From NCBI RefSeq assembly GCF_030269605.1, contig NZ_BSTQ01000001.1, forward strand, positions 434,001 through 498,000: DNA of 64,000 bases, given 5' to 3'. Under the pieces are notes generated by a model. It saw nothing but the letters and a program-made list of their open reading frames with translations. It ran no database searches and had not been told where the DNA came from. How positions within the stretch are numbered: position 1 is the first letter of the stretch; each line of letters opens with the position of its first letter. Of this stretch, positions 16,601 to 26,613 are shown piece by piece. The position numbers and the translations under genes were made by a program. The DNA is from Lentzea sp. NBRC 105346. GTDB lineage: Bacteria > Actinomycetota > Actinomycetes > Mycobacteriales > Pseudonocardiaceae.

Positions 16601-18796
16601 GTCCGCGACCAATGGGCCGGACCCGACGGCGAATCCTCTGGCGCCACCGTTCTCTTCGCCGCGGCAGGAGCCGACAACCCCGCCCTCCATGTCGGCACCA
16701 GCCGTCACCGAGGCGCCGTCTGGATCTACACCGGCCGCCAGGAACTCGAAGACGACCACGACACCAACGAACGCGGCGTCCCCACCACCCGAGCCGAACT
16801 CACCGACCGCGCCACCGAGAAACTCGCCGAACGCGCCCGCGCCACCGAACAATCACCTGACGACATCCCCGTCGTCGTCCAACTCGGACTCCCCGAGTTC
16901 GCCGCCGAAAGCGGCGCCGAGGCAACCCAGCAACAACACCAGCACGACGAAGACGCAGCTGCGGCACAACGCGAAGCCGAACGCCGCAAGCAACAACGAG
17001 CAGAACGCACCGCGGCGCACCGACGGGCACGCGCCGAACGCGAAGCCCAAGACCAACGTCGCCAAGACACCGCCGCCCTACTCCTGCGAGAGGTCTGGCG
17101 TCACGAACCCGACCTCGTCGAGGACATCATCAACGGCGCCGCCTTCAGCGCAGTCGCACGGAACATCACCGACATCGTCGATGACTCCCACCTCGACATC
17201 CGCGAAGTACTCGCCGAAATCCCACTCGACACCATCGCCTCCGACGACATCACCGACAAGACCCGGTTCACCGCGTGGGCCATCCGCGACGCCGCAGACC
17301 GCATCGTCACCGGCCAAGCCGACGTCGACCGCGACCGCGCCACCCGCCGCCGCGCCTTCGATCAGATGCGCGACCAGACCATCGACCTGCTCCGCGAAAC
17401 CTGGGCCGACCGACCAGAACTCGCCGAAGCCGTGATCGACTCACCGGCCTTCGACGCCGTCGTCCGAAACCTCGACCGCCACACCTCCGCGGGTTTCACC
17501 GCGCGCGAGCTACTCGACAAGCTGCCCATCCGGAAGATCGAATCACCAAACGTCATCGACAAAGCGAAGTTCACCGCCTACAGCATCGCCCGCGTCGCCG
17601 AACGCGAACAGCAACGGCGAGAAGAGCAACAACATCAGGCCGACAAAGCCGCCGCCGAACGACACCGCCTGCGCATCACCGCCGAATACCTCCGCGATGC
17701 CTGGCCCAACCACCCCAACCTCGCCCAACGCGTCATCGACGGCCCCGCCTTCGGGGCCCTCGCCCAGCGCGTCGAACAAGCCCTCGACCACGACCTCAGC
17801 ATCCCCACCATCCTCGCCGACATCCCACCAGAACAGATCGGCGGCAGCCGCGTACGCAACCCCTCCGCATTCACCACCAGCCTGTTCACCGCCGCCGTCG
17901 AACGCCACCAAGCCGAGCAACAAGCCCAGCCAACAGCACCCAATCGCGCTACCGCAGCTGCGGTAGCCCACTGGAGCCAACGCGAACACGGCCGAGTCGA
18001 CGACATTGTGCTCCAGGCAATGCTCGCCGACGCACAGCATCAGCTTGAACGCCTCCTCGATGAGCAACGCCAGGCCCATGAGGTCGCGGCGGACCGTCGC
18101 GCAGAAGCGGAGAACGAATCCGGCGCCCACGTCCGAGAGGTCGAGCAGAACCTCACCCAATGGAGAGAGCGCGCCGCAGCCATCGAACGGATTCTTCAGC
18201 TCGACACACTGTGGCAGGCGGCCACCCAACGCGCCATCGACACTGCCGGCGAACGCGGCGAACTCGAGCACGAACTTGAGGAACAGAAGGGATTCTCCCG
18301 TGCTCGGCGCACCGAACTCACCGAGAAGATCGATCAGTACCATCGGGTGGAGACACTGGCACATGCCGAGGCGCGCGAGCTCGCCCAACAAGCGGCATCA
18401 CTACAACACCTCGCCGGTCCACGAGACCAGTACGACAAGGTCCTCGCGCGCCTGCGAGCGATGGAAGGCGACTACCAGCACGCCCGCGAAGCAGCACAAC
18501 GCCGCGATTTCCACACCGCTGAAGCCGCCGAGCGACATGCCGCCCGCCTCGCCGAGCAGACCCAGGTACATCAATGCGTCCTGGAGAGCCTGCACACTGA
18601 GTACCAAACTCGACAGCAACTGCCAGCTCACGAACACGAGGCCGAACAACGGCAGCGCAGCGACACGCTTGAACCCGTCCTGGCCAACAACCAACCGGAG
18701 CTCGCGCCCGCCCCGTCCCAGCCCCACGAACACCACATCGCGGACACCGAGTACATGCCAGAACCACAAGCCGAACCACCCACACGCGAGCTGTGA
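13682..18796 (+). CDS. traA: MobF-family conjugative relaxase-helicase (TraA/TrwC-like)
   Basis: 1704 residues. GTG 13682 is chosen because GGGAG lies 11 bases upstream and an N-terminal Tyr-containing segment follows (AYVTPIGFNAEQIEYRL); GTG 13664 is also in frame. Residues about 1-400 form the TrwC-like relaxase, with the metal-binding HWHIHF triad at 322-327. Residues about 620-1040 are a RecD/TraI-type helicase with Walker A GVPGSGKST (650-658), the VDEAN box and ADLGYALTVHKSEG. Three repeats of about 100 residues start near 1133, 1236 and 1335, followed by a long charged coiled coil. The protein nicks oriT, stays bound to the 5' end and unwinds the strand for transfer. Confidence 0.92.
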   Translation: MAYVTPIGFNAEQIEYRLDGGHGCNSNGNNDRRFSHRTNRAKRTTASGAASTAEDPQVAYRTQGAEDGNLVWFGAGLADVDIQAGTTLTPSQFPLARNLMACRHPHTGAQLVKPKLGVYEDAKLPLAPLIRAIHAIAHEANVPVSEVLHDPTMRSRLAAAERAVASKGEGANLRADEAGELADAAHLNVDHVWGESRYATAVGNLWETVTEVDADGNLQEHRRKRRRIVGKAGYDVTIEVPKEDSLLLAFSSEDETTTLKEIFLDAVETALTWLENTTAYARRGKHGGGKTAQTVQGNGFLGWYMIHPAARPVNGATIGDPHWHIHFTLANLVLADGQWSTVAAGGRDLMRHIAALQQLVHALIRHQLHTRLGVHYLHDTTGRHPRWKIAGIPDDAVHRFSKRNNDIHDALISLGYDPDTASRAQHRIAEQRTRNPRTDAHLDPDTTLQQLWQAEERDAGGDPNQHARRVYAGGHDPDDVDPPPQHPRVDAASIAQDLLDPESGLTAHSRRFSRIDALRRVAAALPTGLATPVELEMLTDQVLAHPGFVELPAKHTLVNGTGARRDLGSTGMRNATFYSTHDVVDAEKVILRAAKAGSPDQSDVRVTDTDLIALSIDIAQASLGYELADEQHTALMRLVTEGRAIDTVNGVPGSGKSTLMRAVRIVFENSGYVVGGAATAAVAALNLQAESGIRSRTVASIVHAIGEADSTVLHGVDVLVVDEANLTNDRDRAALYQRAAQTGTRIIEIGDSQQLRGVGVGSLFGRVHEIVGGAELRDNRRQAEEDERDAIAAWRDARYAEALTMWDGKGRLVATETSHEATAAMLAKWWEQRQGATDPHAEIRGLVMLAATNTTVTRLNQAAQALRLTENELGKAHTYALAGGGTKVLHVGDHILLRTNAWNDPQLADVAVLNGYRAVIRDIDHDGTITAEWQLEGPDGIETHTAHITSTYVAIGGADLGYALTVHKSEGLTVRDQWAGPDGESSGATVLFAAAGADNPALHVGTSRHRGAVWIYTGRQELEDDHDTNERGVPTTRAELTDRATEKLAERARATEQSPDDIPVVVQLGLPEFAAESGAEATQQQHQHDEDAAAAQREAERRKQQRAERTAAHRRARAEREAQDQRRQDTAALLLREVWRHEPDLVEDIINGAAFSAVARNITDIVDDSHLDIREVLAEIPLDTIASDDITDKTRFTAWAIRDAADRIVTGQADVDRDRATRRRAFDQMRDQTIDLLRETWADRPELAEAVIDSPAFDAVVRNLDRHTSAGFTARELLDKLPIRKIESPNVIDKAKFTAYSIARVAEREQQRREEQQHQADKAAAERHRLRITAEYLRDAWPNHPNLAQRVIDGPAFGALAQRVEQALDHDLSIPTILADIPPEQIGGSRVRNPSAFTTSLFTAAVERHQAEQQAQPTAPNRATAAAVAHWSQREHGRVDDIVLQAMLADAQHQLERLLDEQRQAHEVAADRRAEAENESGAHVREVEQNLTQWRERAAAIERILQLDTLWQAATQRAIDTAGERGELEHELEEQKGFSRARRTELTEKIDQYHRVETLAHAEARELAQQAASLQHLAGPRDQYDKVLARLRAMEGDYQHAREAAQRRDFHTAEAAERHAARLAEQTQVHQCVLESLHTEYQTRQQLPAHEHEAEQRQRSDTLEPVLANNQPELAPAPSQPHEHHIADTEYMPEPQAEPPTREL

Positions 18797-18851
18797 CAAA
18801 GTCGCTGCTCTGGACCCATGCGCTCACACCGAAGGCTTGATCTCGGAGTTC

Positions 18852-21800
18852 GGACGATCGCCGCGCGCGCAGGATCCAGCGCGCCGTCCAGCCGCAGCAG
18901 CATGGCCACGACGGACGCTCCCCGCGTGCGCGGGGTCCAACTGGACATGTGCCTGGCCAACTATGTCTCGTTCGGACGATCCCCGCGTGCGCGGGGTCCA
19001 GGAGCGCCTGGAGATCCAGGAACGGATCGAGGACGGACGATCCCCGCGTGCGCGGGGTCCAGGACACCACACCACCGCCGGCGAAGGTGACCGGGGGACG
19101 ATCCCGCGTGCGCGGGGCCAGGCGCGGAAGGCCGTCCCGTCCACCTCAGCCAGCGGACGATCCCCGCGTGCGCGAGGTCCTGGGGGCCCAGCCCTGTGGG
19201 GAGATGTCTGGGTCGGGACGATCCCCGCGTGCGCGGGGTCCAGGGTGCGGTCCACACCGGGTCGAAGCCGCTCGGCGGACGATCCTCGCGTGCGCGGGGT
19301 CCAGCCCGCTCGTCGCGACGGTGGCGAGTTGGCCAGGGGACGATCCCCGCGTGCGCGGGGTCCAGAAGGTGACGTCCCAGCGCATCCGGCCGTACACCGG
19401 ACGATCCCCGCAAGCGGGGTCCAGGATCGGCGGCAGCACCAGACGCCGATCCAGTGGGACGCTCCCCGCCTGCGCGGGGTCCAGGGCACGACCACCCAGC
19501 TCGCGGGCCTGTACCCAGGACGATCCCCGCGTGCGTGGGGTCCAAGTGTTGCGGGCGTGCGCCAGCAGCGCGATCCGGGGACGATCCCCGCGTGCGCAGG
19601 GTCCAGGGTTCCGGCGTCGTGCACAACAAGGACACCGCGGGACGATCCCCGCGTGCGCGGGGTCCAGCTGGTCTGGGCGGCCATCGGCTGTCACGGGTGC
19701 GGACGATCCCCGCATGCGCGGGGTCGAGAGCGTGCGCGGGGTCCAGTTCACCTGGCGAGTTGCTGCGCGTCGTCGGCCCGGACGATCCCCGCGTGCACAG
19801 GGCCCAGCAGTGGTGCCCGGTGGGTCCGGACACGAGCGCGGGACGATCCCCGCGTGCGCGGGGCCAGCTCGATCGCCCGCGCGTTCGCCGCCTCGTCGGC
19901 GGACGATCCCCGCGTGCGCGGGGTCCAGATCGGCGAGATCCAGGAGCCGACGAAGGACGTCGGACGATCCCCGCGTGCGCGGGGTCCAGTCAGTGGTGAA
20001 CGTGATGTTCGTCCAGGAGCTGGGACGATCCCCGCGTGCGCGGAGTCCAGACCCGGACCGCGATGACGCCGCGAACACCGAGCGGAAGAACCCCGCATGC
20101 GCGGGGTCCAGGACCGGCAGTCCGAACCGGGCCGCTCGAACGTGGGACGATCCCCGCGTGCGCGGGGTCCAGAAGACGCCGGCTGCGGTATGGCGGCGAC
20201 TCGATGGACGATCCCCGCGTGTGCGGGGTCCAGACGCTGCTCGCCTGGCTCAAGTGGGGCGGCTTGGGACGATCCCCGCGTGCGCGGGGTCCAGCTGTCC
20301 GGTGCGACCGCCGAGATCATCCGCACGGGACGATCCCCGCGTGCGCGGGTCCAGGCCAACCCGGACGGTGACCACCAGTTCGGCATCGGATGATCCCTGC
20401 GTGCGCGGGGTCCAGTACTTCGCGAGCAGCCGCGCCGCACGCACCTCCGAACGATCCCCGCGCGCGGGGTCCAGGAACACATCGGCTTCCTCCGAATCCA
20501 CAGGCACGGACGATCCCCGCATGCACGGGGTCCAGCCGCCCGGTGACAGCAACCAGGAGAAGGGGATGGGACGATCCCCCGCGTGCGCGGGGGTCCAGGA
20601 TCTGCCCTCCCTGCACCGCATCGCCACCGAGTGACGATCCCCGCGTGCGCAGGGGCCAGACTGGATGCGAGCGTGTACGGCTGATCGGTGAGGGACGATC
20701 CCCGCGTGCGCGGGGTCCAGGGCACCTACTTGGACAACTCGCGCAACACGGTCGGACGATCCCCGCGTGCGCGGGGTCCAGAACCTCACCACGATCGTGA
20801 CCGAGTTCGGCACGGGACGATCCCCGCGCGCGCGGGGTCCAGGGCCGGGGACGGTCTCATCCGGGCTGCGGTGCAGGACGATCCCCGCGCGCGGGGTCCA
20901 GATCTGGATGTCCGTCCCGCCTCCGTCAAAGCCGGGACGATCCCCGCGTGCGCGGGGTCCAGCTCCAGACCGCCGCCGATCTTCTCCTCGAACACGGACG
21001 ATCCCCGGCGTGCGCGGGGTCCAGGCCATCGACGAGTGCGCCGAGCTCGGGGTGAGAGGACGATCCCCGCGTCCGCGAGGTCCAGCAGGGACACCGCGGT
21101 CTCGCCGATGCGGCGGGCGGACGATCCCCGCGTGTGCGGGGTCCAGCCGGTGTCAATAGTGGCGTTCTAGCACGTTAGGGGACGATCCCCGCGTGCGCGG
21201 GGTCCAGCCCGGTTGGGGCTCCCATCGCAGACAGGAGCCCGGACGATCCCCGCGTGCGCGGGGTCCAGGTCGGACGAGTACCGGCTAACGATCCCCGACG
21301 AGGACGATCCCCGCGTGCGCGGGGTCCAGTCCGTCAGGTCGACGCCGAACACCTTCTGCAGGGGACGATCCCCGCGTGCGCGGGGTCCAGGAACACCCTC
21401 TCGTTCGGTGCGCTCACCTCACAGGACGATCCCCGCGTGCGCGGGATCCAGGCCTTGCCGCCGCGCACGAACATTCCGGCGCAGGGACGATCCCCGCATG
21501 CGCGGGGGTCCAGTCCGCGCGCACCGCCGCCCTCATCCTCATCGGCGGACGATCCCCGCGTGCGCGGGGTCCCAGGCCGCGTGGGTCGCACTGGTGTCAT
21601 ACAACGCCGGACGATCCCCGCGTGCGCGGGGTCCAGACGGCGCCGGACTGGGAGAACAACGGGTCCTGGGGACGATCCCCGCGTGCGCGGGGTCCACATC
21701 GTCAGTGACGCGATGCGCCGGACCTGGCTCCGAGGATCCCCGCGTGCGCGGGGGCCAGGGCACGAAGGAAGCCCAGGCGGCGAGCAAAGACGGACGATCC

Positions 21801-22951
21801 CCGCGTGCGCGGGGTCCACGACTGCAGCAACGTGCGCGGGAGCACCAGGTAGGGACGATCCCTGCGTGCGCGGGGGCCAGGTCGGGATCCAGTCGGTGAA
21901 CGCGGCGTCGTTGGGACGGTCCCCGCGTGCGCGGCGTCCAGCTCGCCGCCGGTCAGTTGATCGAGGCGCAGGGCGGACGATCCCCGCGTGCGCGGGGTCC
22001 AGAACCATTCGAACGGGATGAGCAGGTCATAGACCGGACGATCCCCGCGTGCGCGGGGTCCAGCTACCTGCCCGCGTCCGCCGCCACGAACTTGGCGGAC
22101 GATCCCCGCGTGCGCGGGGTCCAGCCCTCGGCGACGTTCTCCAGCGACGCCCCGTAGGGACGATCCCCGCGTGCGCGGGTTCCAGTTCACCACGATCATG
22201 CCGAGCTGCAGCTTGTCGGGACGATCCCCGCGTGCGCGGGGTCCAGGCGGCAAGCACCGCCGCAGTCGTTGTCGCGCTGGGACGATCCCAGCGCGCGCGG
22301 GGTCCAGATCGACAACGGGGAGGTGCCGTCGATCAAGGAGGGACGATCCCCGCGTGCGCAGGGTCCAGCCCGACAAGGTGGCTCACATCTCCTCGGCCGT
22401 CGGACGATCCCCGCGTGCGCGGGGTCAGCTTTTGTGAAGTTGCCCCCGTGCGCGGGGGTCCAGGCCGACGAACCCGAAATCCTGCCCGGCGACCTCGAAC
22501 GATCCCCGCGTACGCGGGGTCCAGGCGCACACAATCGCCACCTCGAACGCGGACCACGGACGATCCCCGCGTGCATGGGGTCCAGGTTCCGGCCAACCAG
22601 GTCGGCATCCAGACCAGTGGACGATCCCCGCGTCCGCGGGGACCAGACGTAGGCGAGCACGGGGTGCAGCCACAACGGGGGACGATCCCCGCATGTGCGG
22701 GGTCCAGTCGCTGGCGGCGCACAGCGCGGGCCACACGATCGGACGATCCCCGCGTGCGCAGGGTCCAGCGGACCCGGCAACTGCTGAACAACACGACCAC
22801 CGGACGATCCCCGCGTGCGCGGGGTCCAGGCCGCGCTCACCGCACTGGGCATCACGTGGGTGGGACGATCCCCGCGTGCGCGGGGTCCAGCCCACCTGCG
22901 GGGAGCCGCTGAGCACGCACAGCGGACGATCCCCGCGTGCGCGGGGTCCAG
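18852..22951 (-). CRISPR. CRISPR array 1, type I-E repeats, read on the - strand
   Basis: I count 68 repeat units at a 61-base period: 28-base repeats and mostly 32-33-base spacers. On the + strand the consensus starts GGACGATCCCCGCG and ends TGCGCGGGGTCCAG. The complement, ending in CGCGGGGATCGTCC, is the transcribed form, which places the leader at the right. The repeats nearest the leader (22802, 22863, 22924) are canonical. The leftmost, 18852, is degenerate, as expected at a trailer end. Many internal copies carry substitutions or indels (26-30 bases long). Irregular units: an extra partial repeat at 19729-19746, and a truncated repeat at 22442-22463 after a 13-base spacer. Confidence 0.97.
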
Positions 22952-23013
22952 GCCTTCTGAGCTGCCGTTCCGTGAACGGTAACAGTGGTTCTCATTCACT
23001 CTCATCGATCTTG
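22952..23013 (-). promoter_or_regulatory. Leader of CRISPR array 1
   Basis: Read on the - strand, the 62 bases before the first repeat align without gaps to the 62 bases before array 2. I count 48 identities, including the blocks CAAGATC, AGTGAA, CACTGTT and GGAACGG. Shared leader-side sequence fixes the orientation of both arrays. No clear -35/-10 pair was found further upstream. Confidence 0.8.
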
Positions 23014-23347
23014 TTGCGTGGTCGTCGACGTAGGTGCGCGGACTTCCTGTACTGGTAACAGGACTGCGTGATGGCCGGTCCGGAACCCCCGTCCTACCGT
23101 AGCTACGGGTCTCACGCCCCAGGTACTCGTCGGCGTACCGGGCTTGAGCACATCGGTTGTACCGAAACGTCCTGTCGCCCGCAGGCCACGGTGCTCCGGC
23201 GCCGGATGCACGCTACGCACAGTCGCGAGCCGACCGTGCAGCAGGTACGACGCTGCTGCATCTCGAGCTGGGTGAGGACAGCCAGGTGGATGACGGAGAT
23301 GCTCTCATTGAGGAGGTCGCTGTCATAACGTTCGTCGGTGGTGGGGC
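23014..23347 (+). other. Spacer DNA between array 1 leader and the coupling-protein operon
   Basis: About 330 bases. It must include the promoter of array 1, but I see no convincing gene or promoter motif. Confidence 0.35.
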
Positions 23348-23869
23348 CTAGGCGAAGCCGAAGTGTTGTGAGATCAGCGATTGCGTTTCGGACAGGTCGG
23401 TGGGGGAGTACTCGCTGAGCTGTTCGTCGACGGTGGTGCGCCAGGTAGCTGTGTGCTCGCCGGCACGGCAGGAATGAGGATCGCGACCGAGCATGTGGTC
23501 GAGCCTTGTGCGGAAGCTGGCGAGGTAGCGGGCGTGGTAGTCGACTGCGATCAGTGGTGTCGCCTTGGGGTCGTGGTGGGCGTGGTAGTAGGCCCATACG
23601 AGCACCGCCAGTTCGTGCGCCAAGCCGGGATGAAGAGGCCAGCATGGAGGAATCAGTTCTTTCACTGTCACGGCGTGGACCCTGTTGTAGAAGTGGACCC
23701 ATTCGCGCACCACTCGCGCCAAGACCGCAGCCTGGTCTTTCTTGAGTGCGGCCCATGTCCATGGAGTGCGCCGCAGTGTGTTGGGCGGCGTGGCCGCTTG
23801 ATAGAGCGTGATCAGTGCTCGCGTGTCTGCTGTGGTGAACGGCTCACCTGCGAGGGGATCATCGGTCAC
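23348..23869 (-). CDS. Hypothetical protein coupled to the VirD4-like gene
   Basis: 173 residues from GTG 23869. The start overlaps the stop of the upstream coupling-protein gene by four bases, so the two are translationally coupled. The sequence is soluble and Trp/His-rich (TPWTWAALKKDQAAVLARVVREWVHFYNRVHAV...LAHELAVLVWAYYHAHHD), with no membrane segment and no recognised family. Its coupling to the VirD4-like gene suggests an accessory transfer role. Confidence 0.65.
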   Translation of the reverse strand: MTDDPLAGEPFTTADTRALITLYQAATPPNTLRRTPWTWAALKKDQAAVLARVVREWVHFYNRVHAVTVKELIPPCWPLHPGLAHELAVLVWAYYHAHHDPKATPLIAVDYHARYLASFRTRLDHMLGRDPHSCRAGEHTATWRTTVDEQLSEYSPTDLSETQSLISQHFGFA

Positions 23870-25899
23870 GTGTGATCACCACCTGGTCGCACCTTGAAGT
23901 TTGAACCGGTCGACGCGGCGTCCCCCTGCGCGGTTACGCTGGCGCGGTGCTGGTTGCGTGCCCGGCGGACTATCCTGCGGACGTCGGCGACCTCGCGCAG
24001 AATCCGCCGGTACGACCGGAATCGGTCACGGATCAGCGGGCAGTGACCAAGGAACAGGCCAACACCGCGAGCCGCGATCACGGCCTGTCCCTGTTGCAGC
24101 TTCTGCTGATCCGAGACGGGAAGCGCCTCGATACGGGTGAGCTGCTCGGTGTGATCCTGGCCCCCGACGCGGTCGGCGCGCAGTTCGGTCCCCGCACGTG
24201 TCGTCAGCTCGGCAGCGACGCTCATGTCCAGTCCGCCAACGACAGTGACACCGCAGGATTGGCGCAACGCACCGGCCTGGTCGCCGTATAGCTCGTCTTC
24301 ATGTGTGCTGGTCTGTACTGAGTAGACGAATCCGACACCGTGTTTGCGCATCGTGTTGCCGACATACGGCAAATTCGGTACCACGACCGAGTGCCGCAGC
24401 TCATCAAGCACGGCCAGAAACGGAACAGGCAGCCGTGCACCCCCGTGGCGCAACGCCGCACGCCTGGCCGCGATGAAGACCTCGGCGGTGAACATCGACA
24501 ACAGCGGCCGGACAGGTTCGATCCGCTCGTCGTCGGCCAGCACATAGATCGTGCCGCCACGGCCGATCAACTCCACCGGGTCGAAGTCGGCCCGAGCTCG
24601 GGTGCTGCAGAACCGGCGGCCATCTCGGCTGACCAGTGCGCTGATCCCGAGCAGGACGTACCGCTCGACACCTGACGTCGTGCCCTCAGCGCGCCGGTCG
24701 AGGTGCTTGTCCAACGCGGTCAACGCGGTCGGCTCGGCCCGCCGATCATCAGCGAGCAGACGCCTCGGCGTCGGATGATCGGTGTCAGCCAGCCACGATG
24801 ACAGCTCCTCGAGCTCCCGCCCACCCAGCGCCGCGGCGTGCAACCACGCAGCGATCACATCGGCGGCCGACTGTCGCCAGAACCGGTCCTCACCGCTGTT
24901 GCGAGACTGACCCTTGTCGGGTTCGGTACCGCTGACGAGTGCGCGGGCACGGCGCAACGCGACGAAGTGATCCTCGCTTCCGGGAAGCGGATTCCACCGC
25001 ACCTGCGGGAATCCTGCCGACCAGAGGTTGTCTGGATCGGAGAAGTCAGCGACCGCGACGGGATGCTCGCGTACCGCACGACGGCTTGGCAGCACACGCA
25101 GGACGGGCCACCGTGTCGGAGGCCGGCGAAAGCGCCGCGCCTGAACCGTGTGCGTGAACAGCTGCTGCTCGTTGGTGGAGATCAGAGCCGCCGCAGGCAA
25201 AGTACGGACGATCGGCACCAGCAGCCGCAGGGTCTTGCCCCAACCTGTATGGGCGATGATCCGGACGTTGGACTCGAACCGCGCCCACAACTCGACACGG
25301 CGACCGGTGAACCTGCCAATGGAGTGACCGAGGTGGTAACCGAACGCCGACGTCGGCAGCAACACTCGGTGCCACCACGGAGTACCAGGCCAGGTCACCT
25401 TGCCGTTGCCGCGGGCGTGCCGCGCGCCCAGCGAACGACGAATATCCGCTGCGTCTGCCAGCCCGTCGCGCCGTCGCCCCCAGACCCCGCGGACAACGCT
25501 CTGCAGCCAGAGTGTCCACAAAGGTATCGCCAGAATCGCCGACCACAAAAGCGATACAGGCCAGCGCACGGCGACGGGCAATCGCCACCTGCTCGCAGTC
25601 TCGCCGTCATCCTGCAGTTGTGGCCGGGGGATCAGCGGGTCTGTCGTGACGCCGCCCGACGACGGTCGGTATCGCGGCAGCCCCACGAGCCCTTCGTTGC
25701 CGCCATCGACAAGTGGCGACCGCACGTGCACCGTGATCGGAAGCCAACCATGGCCGCTCACGAGCGCGACCACACCCGAGACGAACCACAGCGACGCGGC
25801 CGCACCGATCACCGCGATCAACACCGCCCAGACGCGGCGCTTGCGCTCCCGCACCATGAGCCGACCACGGCTGCCCCGTTGGGCGTATCGCGCACTCAC
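23866..25899 (-). CDS. VirD4/TraG-type conjugative coupling ATPase
   Basis: 677 residues from GTG 25899, with AAGGAGAGG upstream at long spacing; the frame is open to 26016. Two membrane segments lie near the N-terminus (AVLIAVIGAAASLWFVSGVVALV and SLLWSAILAIPLWTLWL), the usual topology of coupling proteins. Walker A is HTGWGKT, with Lys near residue 222. A Walker B-like FLAVLDELRHSVVVPNLP and the Gln motif VYSVQTSTHEDELYG follow. The family hands the relaxase-DNA complex to the secretion channel. It is read away from the cas operon and toward array 1. Confidence 0.88.
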   Translation of the reverse strand: MSARYAQRGSRGRLMVRERKRRVWAVLIAVIGAAASLWFVSGVVALVSGHGWLPITVHVRSPLVDGGNEGLVGLPRYRPSSGGVTTDPLIPRPQLQDDGETASRWRLPVAVRWPVSLLWSAILAIPLWTLWLQSVVRGVWGRRRDGLADAADIRRSLGARHARGNGKVTWPGTPWWHRVLLPTSAFGYHLGHSIGRFTGRRVELWARFESNVRIIAHTGWGKTLRLLVPIVRTLPAAALISTNEQQLFTHTVQARRFRRPPTRWPVLRVLPSRRAVREHPVAVADFSDPDNLWSAGFPQVRWNPLPGSEDHFVALRRARALVSGTEPDKGQSRNSGEDRFWRQSAADVIAAWLHAAALGGRELEELSSWLADTDHPTPRRLLADDRRAEPTALTALDKHLDRRAEGTTSGVERYVLLGISALVSRDGRRFCSTRARADFDPVELIGRGGTIYVLADDERIEPVRPLLSMFTAEVFIAARRAALRHGGARLPVPFLAVLDELRHSVVVPNLPYVGNTMRKHGVGFVYSVQTSTHEDELYGDQAGALRQSCGVTVVGGLDMSVAAELTTRAGTELRADRVGGQDHTEQLTRIEALPVSDQQKLQQGQAVIAARGVGLFLGHCPLIRDRFRSYRRILREVADVRRIVRRARNQHRASVTAQGDAASTGSNFKVRPGGDHT

Positions 25900-26235
25900 T
25901 CCAGATCGCCTCTCCTTCCGCGTGTCCCACGTGGTGGCGCCTGAGCGGCTCTGCATCGCCACTCGGCTGCCGAAGATCACGGGCTTTCGTAATGAATTCC
26001 CTGGTTCGTGAAGCACCCGTCCTGCGTCCGCGCGGCCGCGACTTCACACACGGAACCGATCCGGCGTTGTCAGCAATCTCTGCACAAGAATCGGTCTCGC
26101 GAGGAATGCAGGTCGACCAAACCGCTGCAAGTCATGCACCGCGCTGCAGCGGGTGTTATGCGTCGCAGTCCCCGAGCGACGGGGCGATGTGAAGTACGGA
26201 GGTTCCGCTTGGGCGTCAGAGGTTCTGCATGGGCC

Positions 26236-26550
26236 TCAATCGTGAGCACGATGTCGGGTCCGGTGTCGAGGATCGCCTGAACGTCTGCGGGCTCTCGGGA
26301 CGCAGGTGTCGCCGCGACGCTGGGCAGCCCGGCAACGGCTCGACGGTGACAGTTTGTCCTTCGGGCGCTGCCGGTTCAGATCGGACGCATGCAGGTCGTA
26401 CCTGCTCCAGGTGATCGCCGCGGACGCCGTAGGTCCAGTAACCCGTCCGGCGTCGGGAAGGTTCGTGCTGCGCAACGCCAGTCGATGGAGGTTCACTAGA
26501 TCGAGTGAACGTCGACGGATTTGCTCGGTCGTGTGTTCGGATGCCGCCAC
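26236..26550 (-). CDS. Doubtful reading frame upstream of cas3
   Basis: The first 65 residues (MAASEHTTEQIRRRSLDLVNLHRLALRSTNLPDAGRV...) look plausible, but the C-terminal part is Arg-rich. Another - strand frame, with VQAILDTGPDIVLTIEAHAEPLTPKRN, looks better below about 26330. It may be a frameshifted small gene divergent from cas3, or non-coding. The cas operon promoter should lie in this region (26017-26613), but I cannot define it. Confidence 0.25.
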   Translation of the reverse strand: MAASEHTTEQIRRRSLDLVNLHRLALRSTNLPDAGRVTGPTASAAITWSRYDLHASDLNRQRPKDKLSPSSRCRAAQRRGDTCVPRARRRSGDPRHRTRHRAHD

Positions 26551-26613
26551 GATGCGTCTCCGTACGACGGCGTCGCCGCCCTCACCCAGAGTTCGAAGGC
26601 GTCGACGACTGTG

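Noticed and set aside
18852..22951. Long open frames on both strands through CRISPR array 1, up to several hundred codons with recurring PRVRGVQ / RSPRARGP / TIPACAGS blocks
   Set aside because: The 61-base period is one more than a multiple of three, so the GC-rich repeat is read in each frame in turn and lacks stops. The 'proteins' are repeat artefacts.
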